A stretch of DNA of 64,000 bases from Torymus aiolomorphi (taxonomy: Eukaryota > Arthropoda > Insecta > Hymenoptera > Torymidae), in NCBI GenBank assembly GCA_036365515.1, contig CM070874.1, positions 24,664,209 through 24,728,208 on the forward strand, written 5' to 3'. Positions 10,500 through 22,200 of this stretch are shown piece by piece. The notes below the pieces were generated by a model. It ran no database searches and had not been told where the DNA came from. It saw nothing but the letters and a program-made list of their open reading frames with translations. Numbering within the stretch: position 1 is the first letter of the stretch; every line of letters begins with the position of its first letter. Position numbers and translations under genes: made by a program.

Positions 10500-11584
10500 G
10501 AACAAAAAATTGAGGACTATCTCCATAAGTGTGCCTGTGCCTAGTAGCACACTGTGCCTAGACAAAAAGGGGGCTCCTTTTAAACTGACTTGACCAATCG
10601 GAAACGTCTTATTTCGGCTTCACATTTCCTCCATCATTTAAGAGAGGTATATATTCGTAATAATAGACTAATGTAAAATAAATTTGAGAAAAATGATATT
10701 TTCTTTAGTATGCCAAAACTTATTCCATCGCCATAATACTTTATTTGTAAGAAATTAATTGACAAACAAAAATGGTTTTGGCTTTTGTATTTTTTCATAC
10801 CTCCATTACATCTTCGAAAATGTTTTTCAGAAAACTCTAAGGAAAATTAGTTTTTTGATATACGTGTCCGTATTATTCGATCTTACCGACTCTTTAGCCG
10901 ACGTAAAATACGATTTTACGAGTCCGAAAATCAAATAACGGGCCAGCATATCCAAATAGCATATTGTGCAACAAGGGGAGAAAAGGAGCTGAAAAACTCC
11001 TCACCTGAGTCTGAAATAGCTCTACTTTCCGTGATAAGTATACACTTCTTTTTTTAACGAATCCGTGAGAGGTCCTTTTGTATGCATAAAAGTTGTGTAG
11101 GTATAGGGGATCGCGCATTTCGAGTCATGTACTATGCAGTTACAAATCATTGCATTTTCTGTTTTTATTTGCATAGCTTATTACAAATATATGCGCTATT
11201 TTTATATTTATTTTAAATCGAAATGTAATTTTTTTTCAATTGTTTGTATAAGTGGTAATAACTCGTTATTTTACCATTGAAACTTTAAAAATTATCTTAT
11301 ATCATTCTAAACAATCCAAAAAAGTATATAATATATAAATTTGACACTAAGAAGCAATTTTACAAAAATGTATAACTAACATTAGTTTTAATGTACAAAA
11401 AAAGAAATAAACAAAATTAGAAAAATTACTCTTAAATGAAAAACAAATTTTTACCATTAATTATAATTTCTTTTATTGAAAAGTTGATTTTAGCGTTTTG
11501 TTTACTCATCTATTAAATTGTTTACTCATCTATTCAATCTGCGCCCGACTGGCGTTGGCTCGCATCGCTCGCGCGACCACGCTA
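10500..11584. other. Region without recognised genes
   Basis: Mostly AT-rich sequence with short GC-richer stretches. No open frame looks coding; those on the minus strand at 10894-11118 differ between copies and show no domain. The copy-2 equivalent is about 42610-43685. Confidence 0.35.
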
Positions 11585-11793
11585 CGCTCGAACATATAAT
11601 ATAGTTTTATACCACTCTAACCTCAAAAATCATAACTTTAATATGATTATTCGGCTCTCGTGGTACAAAATACTGTACGACACTGGTGCGTAAGGTGATT
11701 TTTTTACCGCATTCGACTTTTTCCGCACTCGCTTCGCTCGTGCGAAAACGTCTCATGCGGTAAATAATCACCTTCCACACCCGTATCGTAATG
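11585..11793 (-). repeat. Dispersed module with internal hairpin, copy 1
   Basis: Contains AAGGTGATT...ACCGCAT and ATGCGGTAAAT...AATCACCTT as an inverted pair around a GC-rich loop. Read on the minus strand it includes GCCGAATAATCATATTAAAG and TTAGAGTGGTATAAA, which also occur just before the large satellite (about 58825-58880). The family is repeated in at least three places per copy. Confidence 0.6.
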
Positions 11794-11829
11794 TACTAAT
11801 ATCCATTCGTATATATAATACAGCACACA

Positions 11830-12125
11830 CACTGAGAAAAGGTTAGGGCAGCTGCCGCGCCCGTGTATAGGAACACATAGGGGCCCTATTATAGGAGAAG
11901 AGCAACGGGCACGCTATAGTCGCGCTGTGCGCGCTCGAAAAGAAGGGTCAGCTGGCGCCCCATGGTTTCCCGCCTTACCGCGGAGAGCCTGTGCGCCGCG
12001 CTGGCGCTTATATGTTGCGCGAAAGCGGGCAGTATATGCCCCAAACGATCGGACAGGGGCTGCACTTCGAATGGAGCTGCTGGTGTCCGCTAGCGGGCAG
12101 CCGGTGCGCTAACCTTTTTTCAGTG
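11830..12125. mobile_element. CACTG-ended small element, copy 1
   Basis: Left end CACTGAGAAAAGGTTAG and right end CTAACCTTTTTTCAGTG are near-perfect inverted repeats of 17 bp enclosing a GC-rich interior of about 260 bp. CAC-type ends occur in several DNA transposon superfamilies, so the superfamily is left open. No coding. Confidence 0.6.
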
Positions 12126-12371
12126 CACGATCAGTGCGACTTGAGTCGAGACGCAGTGGGGGGAGCGGTAGAAGGGGGTTCGGCGGGCGCAGCGCACCGG
12201 AGTCCGCCGCGCTCGGAGCAAACTTTATACAGGGCTCGATCAGTTCCTGGAAGCGCTGCGGAGCGGGGAAATCGGAGAGAGTCCGCATCGGCCGCCGCGC
12301 TGGCTCGCGTGCGAGTCCGCTCGGAACATGTGAGAGCGTTCGCCGCAGAAGCGGGCCAGCAGGAGCGTGCC
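12126..12371. other. GC-rich block with a divergent patch, copy 1
   Basis: GC-rich DNA between two transposable elements. The part from about 12152 to 12290 differs from copy 2 (44254-44393) by about a dozen substitutions, whereas flanking kilobases differ almost only by indels. Its ORFs show no domain. Confidence 0.6.
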
Positions 12372-13946
12372 GCGCATTTTTGGGCGTAAAATACGCTCTG
12401 TTTAACTCGCTTATAATCGTATGCGGAGTCTCTCAGAAAAAAAAAGACATATATCGATAGACTTTTTCCTGCTCTTTCCAATGGTGCTATGTTTGTTACT
12501 CCGAAACGCTTTCTTCTGGTCGGAAATTCAAGTTGAGAGTTCAAAGTGATTTTTCTCACAGTAAATCGTGTTCTTTTTCAAAATGCATTTACCATTGGAA
12601 AGTACAAGTCTTAAGCTTCAAGACCCTAATTTTTTCGAGTTGGAGAAATGAAGGATTCAAAAGTAATAAGATTAAAAAGGCGCTCTTCGCGCATATAGCC
12701 CCAGCGGGCTTCCAAACATCATTTTTATTAATATAGGTCATATATTTCACTTTTTAGAATTTTTAATTGCTCTAGGTTTTTCAGAAAACTATGCTTTCAT
12801 TGGATAATATGTGGCACAATCATTTTACTATAATAATAATAATCAATGTAGTTTGACGACAATAGTCATTTACCATAAAAGATCGGATTCTAAAATTGAA
12901 CACAAATGAATGATAATTTTTTCAGACAATTTAATTCACGATGTCGGGCACCTTACCTAATCCAAGAAAAAATAATTAATTACATTAAAAATCTTTTGAT
13001 CTCGTTAAAGAAGTAAATGTTTAAAAAATATACATAACTTCTAGAATCTCCTTCATCACTATAAAGATTTTTCTGTTAAAGTGGCATTGTCATCGGACTG
13101 CTCACGGAGAAAATGGATGTGATAGAATTGGTGCTTTCGTAAAAAGTAATGCTAGACAGGCAAGTTTGCGGGAAGTATCCGATAATATTATATACCAACG
13201 CCACAAGATCTTTACGAGAGGGTAACAATATTTTGAAAATATTGTTTGCTTTTTTTCATCAAAAGATGAATATTTAAAAACTATACATAAATAAACTAAA
13301 ACAACGGTTAGATTCAGCAAAAACAGTGCCTGAAACTCCATCGTTTCAATATATCAAATTATTAGCAGATACTGGAAAGTTAGATCTAAAACGATTTTCA
13401 GCATCAGGAACGTCCCAATTGTATCATACCTATTCGAATAAAAATAAAAAAAAATTAGAAATTAACAGGATGGGAAGTTAAATTTATGACCTACTAATAA
13501 AAATGATGTTTGAGGCTTTATTGTTTAATGATATTTTTCAGTATGTAAAATCGAAATGGTTCACTACATTTATTAGTATAGAGCTCGCTCGGGCGCAGCG
13601 TGAAGAGCGCGTGCGGCCGCTCGTCACTGTCTTTGTTACTATATTGAACCCTTCATTTCTCGAACTCAAAAAATGAGGGTTTTGTAGCTTAAGAATTTTA
13701 CTTTCGAATCGTAAAATGCATTTTCAAACAAAAACATGATATACTTTGAGAAAAATGACTCTGAACTTTCAACTTGAATTTCCGACCAGAAGGAAGTGTT
13801 GTTTCGGAGTAAATAAGTAATAGCAACATTGGAAAGAGCAGGAAAAAATCTATCGATAAATGTCTTTTGTTTTTTTTTTTCTTAGAGACTTAGCATACGA
13901 TTATATGCGAATTGAACAAAGTGTATTTTACGCTAAATATATGCGC
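12372..13946. mobile_element. ~1.57-kb element with ~340-bp imperfect TIRs, copy 1
   Basis: Bases 12372-12715 and 13580-13946 are imperfect inverted repeats. Landmarks are GCGCAT/ATGCGC ends, CGTAAAATACNCT, ATAATCGTATGC, ATATCGATAGA, CTGCTCTTTCCAATG, TTCTGGTCGGAAATTCAAGTT, a G/CAAAATGCATTT segment and GGCGCTCTTCGCGC. The interior is AT-rich and carries a decayed coding trace at 13025-13225. It is probably a decayed, non-autonomous DNA transposon. Confidence 0.75.
13025..13225 (+). pseudogene. Transposon protein remnant, copy 1
   Basis: Open frame of 66 codons with HRTAHGENGCDRIGAFVKS followed by a stretch like ARQASLREVSDN. The pattern H-G-x-x-x-C-D-x-I-G-x-x-V-K recalls the HGKGxCDGIGGxVKR signature in many arthropod transposon-derived proteins (recollection of the motif, not a search). 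It ends at a stop at 13223 and continues only in broken frames, so it is a remnant. Confidence 0.4.
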
Positions 13947-15829
13947 CTACCATTATAGGTATTATATGATCGCGATCAGTATGACGTGTGACACTGCCTC
14001 TGGCTGGTGTACGTTTCTATTTGCCGAGCGTCGCTAACACATGACACGCGTGATTTCTATTTATTTATTTTCTTTAACAGACTGATTACATTGTCGATAT
14101 TTACGGATTTAATTACCTATTCCTTGATGTGAGCGTTTAATTTTCAAACAAGTTATTTATTTGTTTTGGTTTATATATTATAAATTTGTATACCCTGTAA
14201 CAGACCAAATTTTAAATTGAAAACATGTGTTGCTCCTGCCAAAAAAGAAAATATGGAAATATTATATTATAAACGCTTTAAAATATAATCATAATTTTAA
14301 ATAGTTTTATTTAAACATCAATTTAAATCTTAAGATATAAATTCTGTAATGTATCAAAAAGTGGATTTCGAAAGTAACAAAATTCTAGGGAGTTCTTTCA
14401 AATCTGAAGAATTTTTCTCTATTTTTTAAAATATATGTAGCCAACCTATTTTTTGAGATAAAAATTATTGAAATTAGTCATTTTTACACGACAGTTAATA
14501 GGAATCACATCAATTGTTATGAAAAGTAATAAAGTTTGTTACCTTAAAAGTTGGTTTTAAAAAATAAAAAAATTTGTTGTTAAACAAGAGATTCTGCACT
14601 TTCTTATAAGTACAAAACAAATGTATCACGTCAACCTTTCTAAAACGGTATTTATTGTTGAGAATAGAAAATCGCTGTTTTCCTAACCTATTTTGCGCTA
14701 GTACGGGAATCACGCGTTTGTTTAATTAGAAATTATTTATTTCCTACTCTATGTTTAAATTATCCCTTTACTTAAAAAATCATATAAGTTCATAAATAAT
14801 TTTTTCACGAATGATTTGACTAATTAAAATGTTAAATATTACTTATTGTTTCATAATCGCTGCGTTCACTCACGAGTCCTTACAGTATTATATATACCTT
14901 ACCTATAAACTAGAAATACCTCCATTTGATTAATATGCTAACCAAGAGAGTTGTTCTATTCAAAATAGCTTAATTTTATTACGATATCTCTTTATGTTTT
15001 TCAAACATGAACTATTGACAGCAAATCACTTATTAGTCAATAATCGCTAAGGACAAATTATAGCTATCAAAATTGTTTTGTTTTTTTATTAAATAGTGAA
15101 AAACTTAATACTACTTGAAGTTCATTAATAATACATAAATAATATGAGCTTTAATAGTATATAAAATGGAAAAGTAATGTATTAAGAATCGAAAAGTCGA
15201 TTTTTGAGATACAAACTGTTTACTGAAAAAACGATTTCAGTAATAACTGAAAGTTGACTAAAAAAGGAAGCACTATACTGGGACAAAACCAATTTTCGGA
15301 CCAGTAGTGGGACAGCAATAGCAAATCTACAATAAACACTTAAGACGATAATGTCATTAATTTTATTAGCATTATTTATGGTGTTTACTATGTAGTCACT
15401 TCGTTATTTTGTTGATTTAGCAGATGAAAATAGTGCATAACATGGTACCAATTTTTCGACGCTAATTTTCCGAATGCATATAGCCAAATCCTTGTCCCAC
15501 TTTAGGTACCTCTTGATTTCCATATCATAGCAGTGGGACAGTCAGAAACACGTTAAAAAGTATAGTCCCATTATTGCATCCGAACGGACGTTCTACTACT
15601 GCTCCCAAGTAAATTAGTGTGAACAACTCATCAGACAATAGTAAATTTCTATGAATGCGATCATTTTAAAACACCAAACAACCGAAAAAAACCTTGTTTT
15701 TTAAATAAATCTCCAAACACGAGCTATCTGGGCTGAGGTGATGAGTTTTCATGTATTATGTTTCGATTTGGTACTACAAAGATTACAAAAAAGTATGCTC
15801 GAAACTGACCCACTACTGCATACTTTACC
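13947..15829. other. AT-rich region, no gene recognised
   Basis: No coding signal. Several scattered GGGACA/TGTCCC words (15270-15600). Copy 1 has a 25-bp block at about 15428-15452 missing in copy 2, and copy 2 has 7 extra bases near 47052. The copy-2 equivalent is 46051-47915. Confidence 0.4.
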
Positions 15830-16280
15830 TTATATCTGATAAGCTCTCGAAGAAATTCCCGCGACAAAATTTGTAGGAAATTCAGAAACACAGAAGTTAG
15901 AATTTTTGGAAGGTATTTTTCCTGTATATTTTTAGCATTTATTTAGCATTACTATTATTTAGCCGTTTTGCCCCGCTTGTAATCCCTGAACGAAACCTTC
16001 CGGATGGATTTTGACATTGGCAAATTTTTTTATAGGTCTTTGGGGAGCTCTTGAAGTAATTTCCGCAATAAAATTTTTATTAAATTCATAAACTCGAGAT
16101 AGAATTTTTCAAACGTATGTTTCACGTGTTTTTCACCTTTTCGCCCCATTCACACCCCTGAACGAATGGTTCCGGATGGATTTTGATATCGGCAATTTTT
16201 TACATGCCTTTGTGAAAGCTCCAGAACTTATTTCGCGGCAAAATTTTTTATTAAATTCATAAACTTTTAAATATAAAATT
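15830..16280. repeat. Degenerate ~170-bp tandem repeats, copy 1
   Basis: About three diverged units share TCCGGATGGATTTTGANAT, GGCAA(A)TTTTTT, AGCTC...GAA, TTCCGCNNCAAAATTTTTAT and AAATTCATAAACT. Non-coding. Confidence 0.6.
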
Positions 16281-17080
16281 TTTAATCAAGTATTGTCTTT
16301 TAGGGGTGGTTTTAGGCTGATTTAGGGGGATGATCACTTCGAAAATAACTTATTTGGCAGTTTCTATTTGTTTGATGCATATATCTAACGGATTATATCG
16401 AAAAACCAAATTTTGGAAAATTCGATTTTTCGTTCACGATGAACGTTCAGAACTTCAAACACATAGTGAACATCTTAATAACTTCTGTTTTACAAGGAAT
16501 ATACTTTGCAATATGACGAAAATAAGCAGTATAACACAACATGTTTGTGACATTTACAAAACACTGCTGTGGATATTTGTATAATAATAAACATATTCCT
16601 AGTTTGTGAAAATATTTATCACATCAGTGCTGTCTACTACTATGTTTTTTGTAATCTGTAACTACCTATCAACTCTACCAAAGGGAGTTGACGCAGGACC
16701 TGTGACTTTAGTTATGAAGGAGGCTCCATCAATCTGTCGGTCAGATATAGAAGCACAAGAATCTTAATAAAGTATTACATGTAAGACTAAACCTGAACCT
16801 GGTTGTAATTTATAATCATTGAATGTCAATATTATTATACCTGTGTACAATGAAGAAGATTGAGAGCTCAACTTCTTGGCAAACTTTGAGCTTCGTATTT
16901 TATAAAGGCTAGAGAATTAGGTGATTTCAGAAAAAATCGATGCGAAAGAGTATTTTGTAAAAATGTTGTACTACCTGCTGCTATGGAAATGGCAGTTGAT
17001 ATGAAAACTCAACTACTTATAGCCAACTTTAAGCTTGCCGTTTTATAAAAGCAAGAAAATCAGGTGATACAGAGATTTGA
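16281..17080. other. Region with weak ABC-like traces
   Basis: Mostly AT-rich repeats. Around 16680-16770 one frame reads GVDAG...EGGSINLSVRYRS, faintly like the LSxGQ neighbourhood of ABCC proteins, but too short and altered to call. The copy-2 equivalent is 48363-49174. Confidence 0.25.
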
Positions 17081-17326
<246 letters not shown>

Positions 17327-17699
17327 TTTTTTTTCTGTTCTCTTTTAGCTATTTTCTTTGATTTCCGTTTATCAAGATATTGTTCAAATGGTGTCAAATT
17401 TTCTTTTACTTTCATTTTTTCCTTCATTAAGTTTTCACTCTTTTCTTTGACTCCTAAACCCCATGTAAATTCTAATTCAACTTCTTTATTCTTCTTTTCC
17501 TCTTCTGCTTGCTCAATAGACTTTAATAAAGATTTGTATTTATCTATTGGATTAACATTCGAATCAGATTCGTCAATGCCTTCCAATTGTTTTTTAACTT
17601 CATCTTCTGATTCATCCTCACTTGTTCCACTAGCTAAGTATGCTTGAATATCATTTTGATCTATTTCATCAATATTCCATGTTAAAAATGTTATGTACT
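17327..17699 (-). pseudogene. ESF1: ESF1 (pre-rRNA processing) fragment, copy 1
   Basis: On the minus strand: DEIDQNDIQAYLASGTSED, an acidic run, PIDKYKSLLKSIEQ, VELEFTWGLGVKEKSENLM, NLTPFEQYLDKRKSKK. This order (acidic AYLASS-like, D/E-K-Y-R-x-L-L, W-x-x-G-L-K-E-K, T-P-W/F-E-x-Y/F-L-x-K-K) is that of the C-terminal part of ESF1, a nucleolar protein needed for early 18S rRNA processing. The fragment is open in copy 1 but ends in antisense ABC sequence, so it cannot make a normal protein. A possible splice acceptor (AACAG) precedes it at about 17700. Confidence 0.82.
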
Positions 17700-17766
17700 G
17701 TTATTTTTGGTACGGAAAATTTTGAAAACATTAAGCTATAAATATTTAAATTATTGCATTGAAAAC

Positions 17767-17980
17767 AAATTTTTGTAAAAATTACCATACTGTCTTGTAG
17801 GCATACTGCCATCACAGACTGTATAAACCTAAAAATTACCATACTTACAGTAAATTTTACAATAAAGTCTAGTAAATTTTCCTACATTTCTAGCAAAATT
17901 TCTTATAAAATATAGTAATCTTTGGATTTGTACAGTCTGCGGTGTCTTTCCAAGACAGTATGGTAATTTTTACAAAATTT
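17767..17980. mobile_element. 214-bp inverted-repeat element, copy 1
   Basis: TGTAAAAATTACCATACTGTCTTG at the left and CAAGACAGTATGGTAATTTTTACA at the right, with a further match (CAGACTGTA/TACAGTCTG). Total arms are about 60 bp. Small foldback or miniature element immediately beside the ESF1 fragment. Confidence 0.7.
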
Positions 17981-18654
17981 TTTTTTAGTGTGTATTTTAT
18001 TGTATACACAACTATAGAAAATTGTAATTTTTCCTACACATTTTTTCTCGATCCGTGTATATACAGAGATAAATGTAGAATATGTTGAGCAATCTAAACT
18101 TCAGAATGCATGTTACCAAACCAATATCACTGTGGCCAAATGCTTCATAAAAATGTTTACAGCAGCAAACTTCACACGACTCATAAATTCATTGCAATGC
18201 ATAACTGTTTCACTTCAGAAAATAAAATGTCAGTTGTATGAGTGCAGTCGATGTTTGATAATAGTATAGCTTTCCGACATAAACAAAGATTCTAATGTAC
18301 TTTTATAAAGTATCACATGTTTTTCTTCCTTTGAAAGTTGATTCGAATTGGTGTACTATCTATTTTATGTAAGAGTGAGGATCAATTCAATTTATTCCAT
18401 TTCTATTTCTTATGCCAACTACAATATCCATAAAGGCAGGTGCTGCAAAGTTTTTTCACAAAATACTCGTTCCAGTCCATTTACTATTGTATTTTGTCAA
18501 ATTAAAAAGATCTTAACGCAGGTATGTCGTTGGATCAGTAGATCCCAGCTGCACAATTTCTTACAAGCAAGCATTGCTGCTTGTTTTTTCTTGAAAACAT
18601 AATCGAGATGTGAATGTTGCTTTTACAACAGCTCAGTTTCGTTTCAGCATAGAT
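17981..18654. other. Region without a supported gene
   Basis: An 84-codon frame at 18348-18602 has a donor-like CAG|GTATGT near its end but no recognisable domain. The copy-2 equivalent is 50079-50754. Confidence 0.3.
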
Positions 18655-20400
18655 TACACTTTTAACGTCTCCCACCGTGGGAAAATCATAAATGAAAATA
18701 ACTGAGCACTTTTATTTGTTGACATTTTCACAATAACACGTCCTTTTTCCTTTTTTCGTTTGACATAATCTTTAGTCAGATATGTTAGATATAAGTTCTT
18801 CAATTGAAAGTATGTAAATTAATAATGCCTCAATATCTACACATAATCTTGTAAGAAAACACAACCAGTTAATGAACTGGGAATCACTGAGAATCGAAGG
18901 TTTCTTGATGATATTCTTGTATAGATGAAACTTTTAACGTCTCCCACCCTGGGAAAATCATACATGAGAATAACTGAGCACTTTTATTTGTTGACATTTT
19001 CACAATAACACGTCCTTTCTCCTTTTTTCGTTCGACATAATCTTTGATATAAGTTAGATATAAGTTCTTGAATTGAAACTATGTAAATTAATAACGCCTC
19101 ATTATCCACATAATCTTGTCAAAAAATACAACCAGTTTATGAACTGGGAATCACTGAGAATCAAAGGTTTCTTGATAATATTCTTGTATAGATTAAACTT
19201 TTAACGTCTCCCACCCTGGGAAAATAAATCATATGAGAATAACTGAGCACTTTTATTGGTTGACATTTTCACAATAACACGTCCTTTCTCCTTTTTTCGT
19301 TCGACATAATCTTTGATATAAGTTAGATATAAGTTCTTGAATTGAAACTATGTAAATTAATAACACCTCATTATCCACACATAATCTTGTCAAAAAAAAC
19401 ACAACCAGTTTATGAACTGGAAATCACTGAGAATCAAAGGTTTCTTGATAATATTCTTGTATAGATTAAACTTTTAACGTCTCCCACCCTGGGAAAATAA
19501 ATCATATGAGAATAACTGAGCACTTTTATTGGTTGACATTTTCACAATAACAATTAATACAAATCTAAACATAGGTAACTGAGCACTTTGTTGTGACATT
19601 TCACAAGAACGTCCTTTTTCACTTTTTCGTTCAGCATAATCTTTGATATAAATTGATATAAGTTCTTGAATTGAAACTATGATTAATAACACCTCATTAT
19701 CCACACATAATCTTGTAAAAAAACACAACCAGTTTATGAACTGGGAATTACTGAGAATCAAAGGTTTCTTTGTATAGATTAAACTTTAACATCTTGAAAA
19801 TCCAAACATGAGAATAACTGTGAGCACTTTTATTTGTTGACATTTTCACAATAACATCAAATCCTTTTTCCTTTTTTTCGTTCGACATAATCTTTGGATA
19901 TAAGAAGATGATGGTAAGTTCTTGAATTGAAAACTATGTAAATTAATAAACACTCTCATTATCCACACATAATCTTGCTCGGGTAAAATTGCTGAAATTG
20001 AAGTTGGTGGAACTGGGAATCACTGAGAATCAAAGGTTTCTTGATAATATTCTTGTATATAGATTAAACTTTAACGTCTCCAATTGGGAAAATCATATGA
20101 GAATAACTGAGCACTTTTTATTGGTTGATATTTTCACAACAACATCGCCCTTTCTCCTTTTTTCGCTCGATATAATCTTTGATATAAGTTAGATATAAGT
20201 TCTTGACCCCTGAAATCTGAGGAATTAATAACACCTCATTATCCACATAATCTTGTAAAAAAAGAAACACAACCAGTTTATGAACTCGGAATCACTGAGA
20301 ATCAAGGTTTCTTGATGATATTCTTGTATAGATTAAACTTTTAACGTCTCCCACACTGGGAAAATCATATGTGAATAACTGAGAAATTTTTAGCTGTTGA
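18655..20400. repeat. ~270-bp tandem repeat, about 7 units, copy 1
   Basis: Units begin near AACTTTTAACGTCTCCCACCCTGGG and include ACTGAGCACTTTTAT, GACATTTTCACAATAACACG, GATATAAGTTAGATATAAG and AACCAGTTTATGAACTGGGA (itself palindromic). Unit starts are near 18658, 18930, 19199, 19470, 19785, 20067 and 20338. The units after 19.5 kb are irregular, with insertions and deletions, unlike copy 2. Confidence 0.9.
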
Positions 20401-21189
20401 CATTTCTACAATAACAGGTCCTTGCTCTTTCTGTATAGCTTAATATACAAAATCTTTTTTCAGAACATAAAACTCCTCTTATCACTATTGGCTATATCTC
20501 CAAAATAACTTCTTGAACAATCTTTCTTATGTAATATCTTAGCAAAAATTGGGGAGATATCCAAAAAATTATTGGCTATATCTCCAAAATGTCTTCATAA
20601 CTCTTCTTGTGTAATATTTGTATCTGTAAAAGTAAAAAATCACACAAAGTATCAATTTTTAAAAGATGATTTTAGCAATTTAACATTTAGCCAGTAAGTA
20701 CTTATCTAATAAAAGTTATTCATGAATAGATGAATTATTCTTATCACCAGTTGACTGCTTGAGATCTATGAAATTTATATTAATTAACTAATTTTAAACT
20801 AACTCACGATGTGTATATATATATATATCACCAGTTGACTTCTTGAGATCATATAAACTAATTTTAATTAGATATGAACATTCGTAACATCTCTAGTCTC
20901 TAGATGTATACATTAAAATTATATGTAAAATCAGGTAAGGTTAAGTCGACCAGAGATATGGCCATATAGGTGTGTGTATAGTCTACATATATATATAACC
21001 GGAGGTCGGAAGAATCGAATGGAGAAATGGAGAAAATTTTAGAATCAGAAATCGCAGACATAAAATTTTTCTCTAACTTTTTTTGCAACATAGTATAACA
21101 ATATAAAGCATGTTGTTATTTTTTTCGAGTTAATATAACAGCGTTGAAAATTGCAGTAAATATTTAAAATTCTATTTTTTTTATGCTTT
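20401..21189. other. AT-rich region with a short (TA)n
   Basis: Two diverged copies of ATTGGCTATATCTCCAAAAT (20485, 20572). A 15-bp TA run at 20814-20828, 201 bp in copy 2. No gene. The copy-2 equivalent is 52746-53660. Confidence 0.5.
20814..20828. repeat. (TA)n microsatellite, 15 bp, copy 1
   Basis: Short counterpart of the 201-bp tract at 53115-53315. Flanks are identical. Confidence 0.9.
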
Positions 21190-21336
21190 TTAACTTCATC
21201 TTCTGATTGATCCTCATAGCGACCAACGAAATCGCGTTGTAGGCTCTGCAACAGGTTCTCTATAACGTCCGCTGCGCCAGTACTCCAGGTGAGGCGACGA
21301 GAGAGGAGAGAGGGGTACTGAACTACTGACCTACTG
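21186..21336 (-). other. Exon-like antisense stretch with ESF1-like words, copy 1
   Basis: On the minus strand an open frame reads NLLQSLQRDFVGRYEDQSED then EVKKHKKN. The last part resembles SEDESEDEVKK of the ESF1 fragment at the DNA level too (TTTTTAACTTCATCTTCTGATT shared). It may be an unrelated acidic exon or a second ESF1-derived scrap. No identification. The copy-2 counterpart is about 53668-53823. Confidence 0.3.
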
Positions 21337-21456
21337 CCCGAGTAGAAATTAATCCGGCATGTGACAATGCACAATTCAGGCCCGGCTCAGGCCTTATCCG
21401 GCATTACCAGGGCGTGACCCGTGCCTTGTCACATACCGGATTCATTTCTACTCGGG
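21337..21456. mobile_element. 120-bp hairpin MITE, copy 1
   Basis: Ends CCCGAGTAGAAATNAATCCGG / CCGGATTCATTTCTACTCGGG with TGTGACAA/TTGTCACA inside; arms of about 31 bp. Clear terminal inverted repeats and no coding. It sits at the edge of a GC-rich block. Confidence 0.78.
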
Positions 21457-22200
21457 TGACGGTATGATGTGCCGGAGAATCGTTCCGCGATCCGGCATGG
21501 CGCTGCGAGCTGCTTCTTTCCACCTTCCACGCAGTCTTGCGCAGAGGCAGCCATCTTGAACGCAGAGCACGGTGCACTCGCGTCAGTGGCGTCCACGCTT
21601 GCGCTAGGTAATGTACCTGCAAAGTTTTTTCTCTGCGTGACGGCGTTACGCTACTTATCAACTCCGATTCTCCAGACTCCGGAAAACGGCCGTGTGGACG
21701 GTTTGGTGCAATAGTGTAGGTGTAATAGTGTAGGTGTAGTGCTCTGCCACGGCAGCAAGTAGGCAATGATGCGGCGGTGTGGAGTGTCGACGAAGAGCAG
21801 CAGCAACAGCAGGGATTTCAACAGCAGCATCAGAAGGCAGCAGCCAGCAGCGGCGGCGGCAGCAGCATCATCCCAAGCAGAAGCAGGTAGCAGCGGCGAC
21901 GGCGACAGAAGCAGCAGCAGCGACAATAGGATGAGCGATGAGTGAAGAGAGAGGCAGCCCGTGTTGGAGGATCTGCTCTGCACGCCCTTCTCCCAGGTTG
22001 GCCAGATGAAGGGCTGCAAAGATAATACGCAGGAGGCCGACAACGAACCACCAGTGTGTCGCCGCTTTGACCTCGCCGCCATGGAAGAAACGCGTCTTCT
22101 TCAACAAGAAGATGAAGGTTAACTAGGCTACGGAGACCAATACATGAATAGCATGAGAATGCCAGCCCAGCTACAGGCACATGGCAACCAAGACAAATAG
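21457..22200 (+). other. GC-rich, CAG-rich exon-like block with splice donor, copy 1
   Basis: GC-rich sequence with runs of CAGCAG and GGCGGC (about 21790-21930), then a non-repetitive stretch ending ATGGCAACCAAGACAAATAG|GTACGT, a strong donor. In one frame the CAG run gives Gln/Ala/Ser-rich peptide, but no frame stays open to the donor; the only late ATG lies 20 bp before it. It looks like a 5' non-coding exon or a decayed first exon. Scattered 1-2-bp insertions relative to copy 2 look like errors. Confidence 0.4.

Noticed and set aside
16680..16770. Second ABC-like signature (EGGSINLSVRYRS)
   Set aside because: Too short, key Gln of the signature missing and no Walker B follows; could be chance.
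18348..18602. 84-codon ORF with a donor-like CAG|GTATGT
   Set aside because: No motif. I considered a transporter membrane-domain remnant because of the nearby ABCC fragment, but the similarity was not convincing in any single frame.
18655..20400. CRISPR-like regular repeats
   Set aside because: Units are about 270 bp with no short-repeat/unique-spacer pattern, and the DNA is eukaryotic.
21651..22180. Leu/Ala-rich minus-strand ORFs opposite the CAG-rich block
   Set aside because: Shadow frames of CAG and GGC runs; the frames are not preserved between copies.
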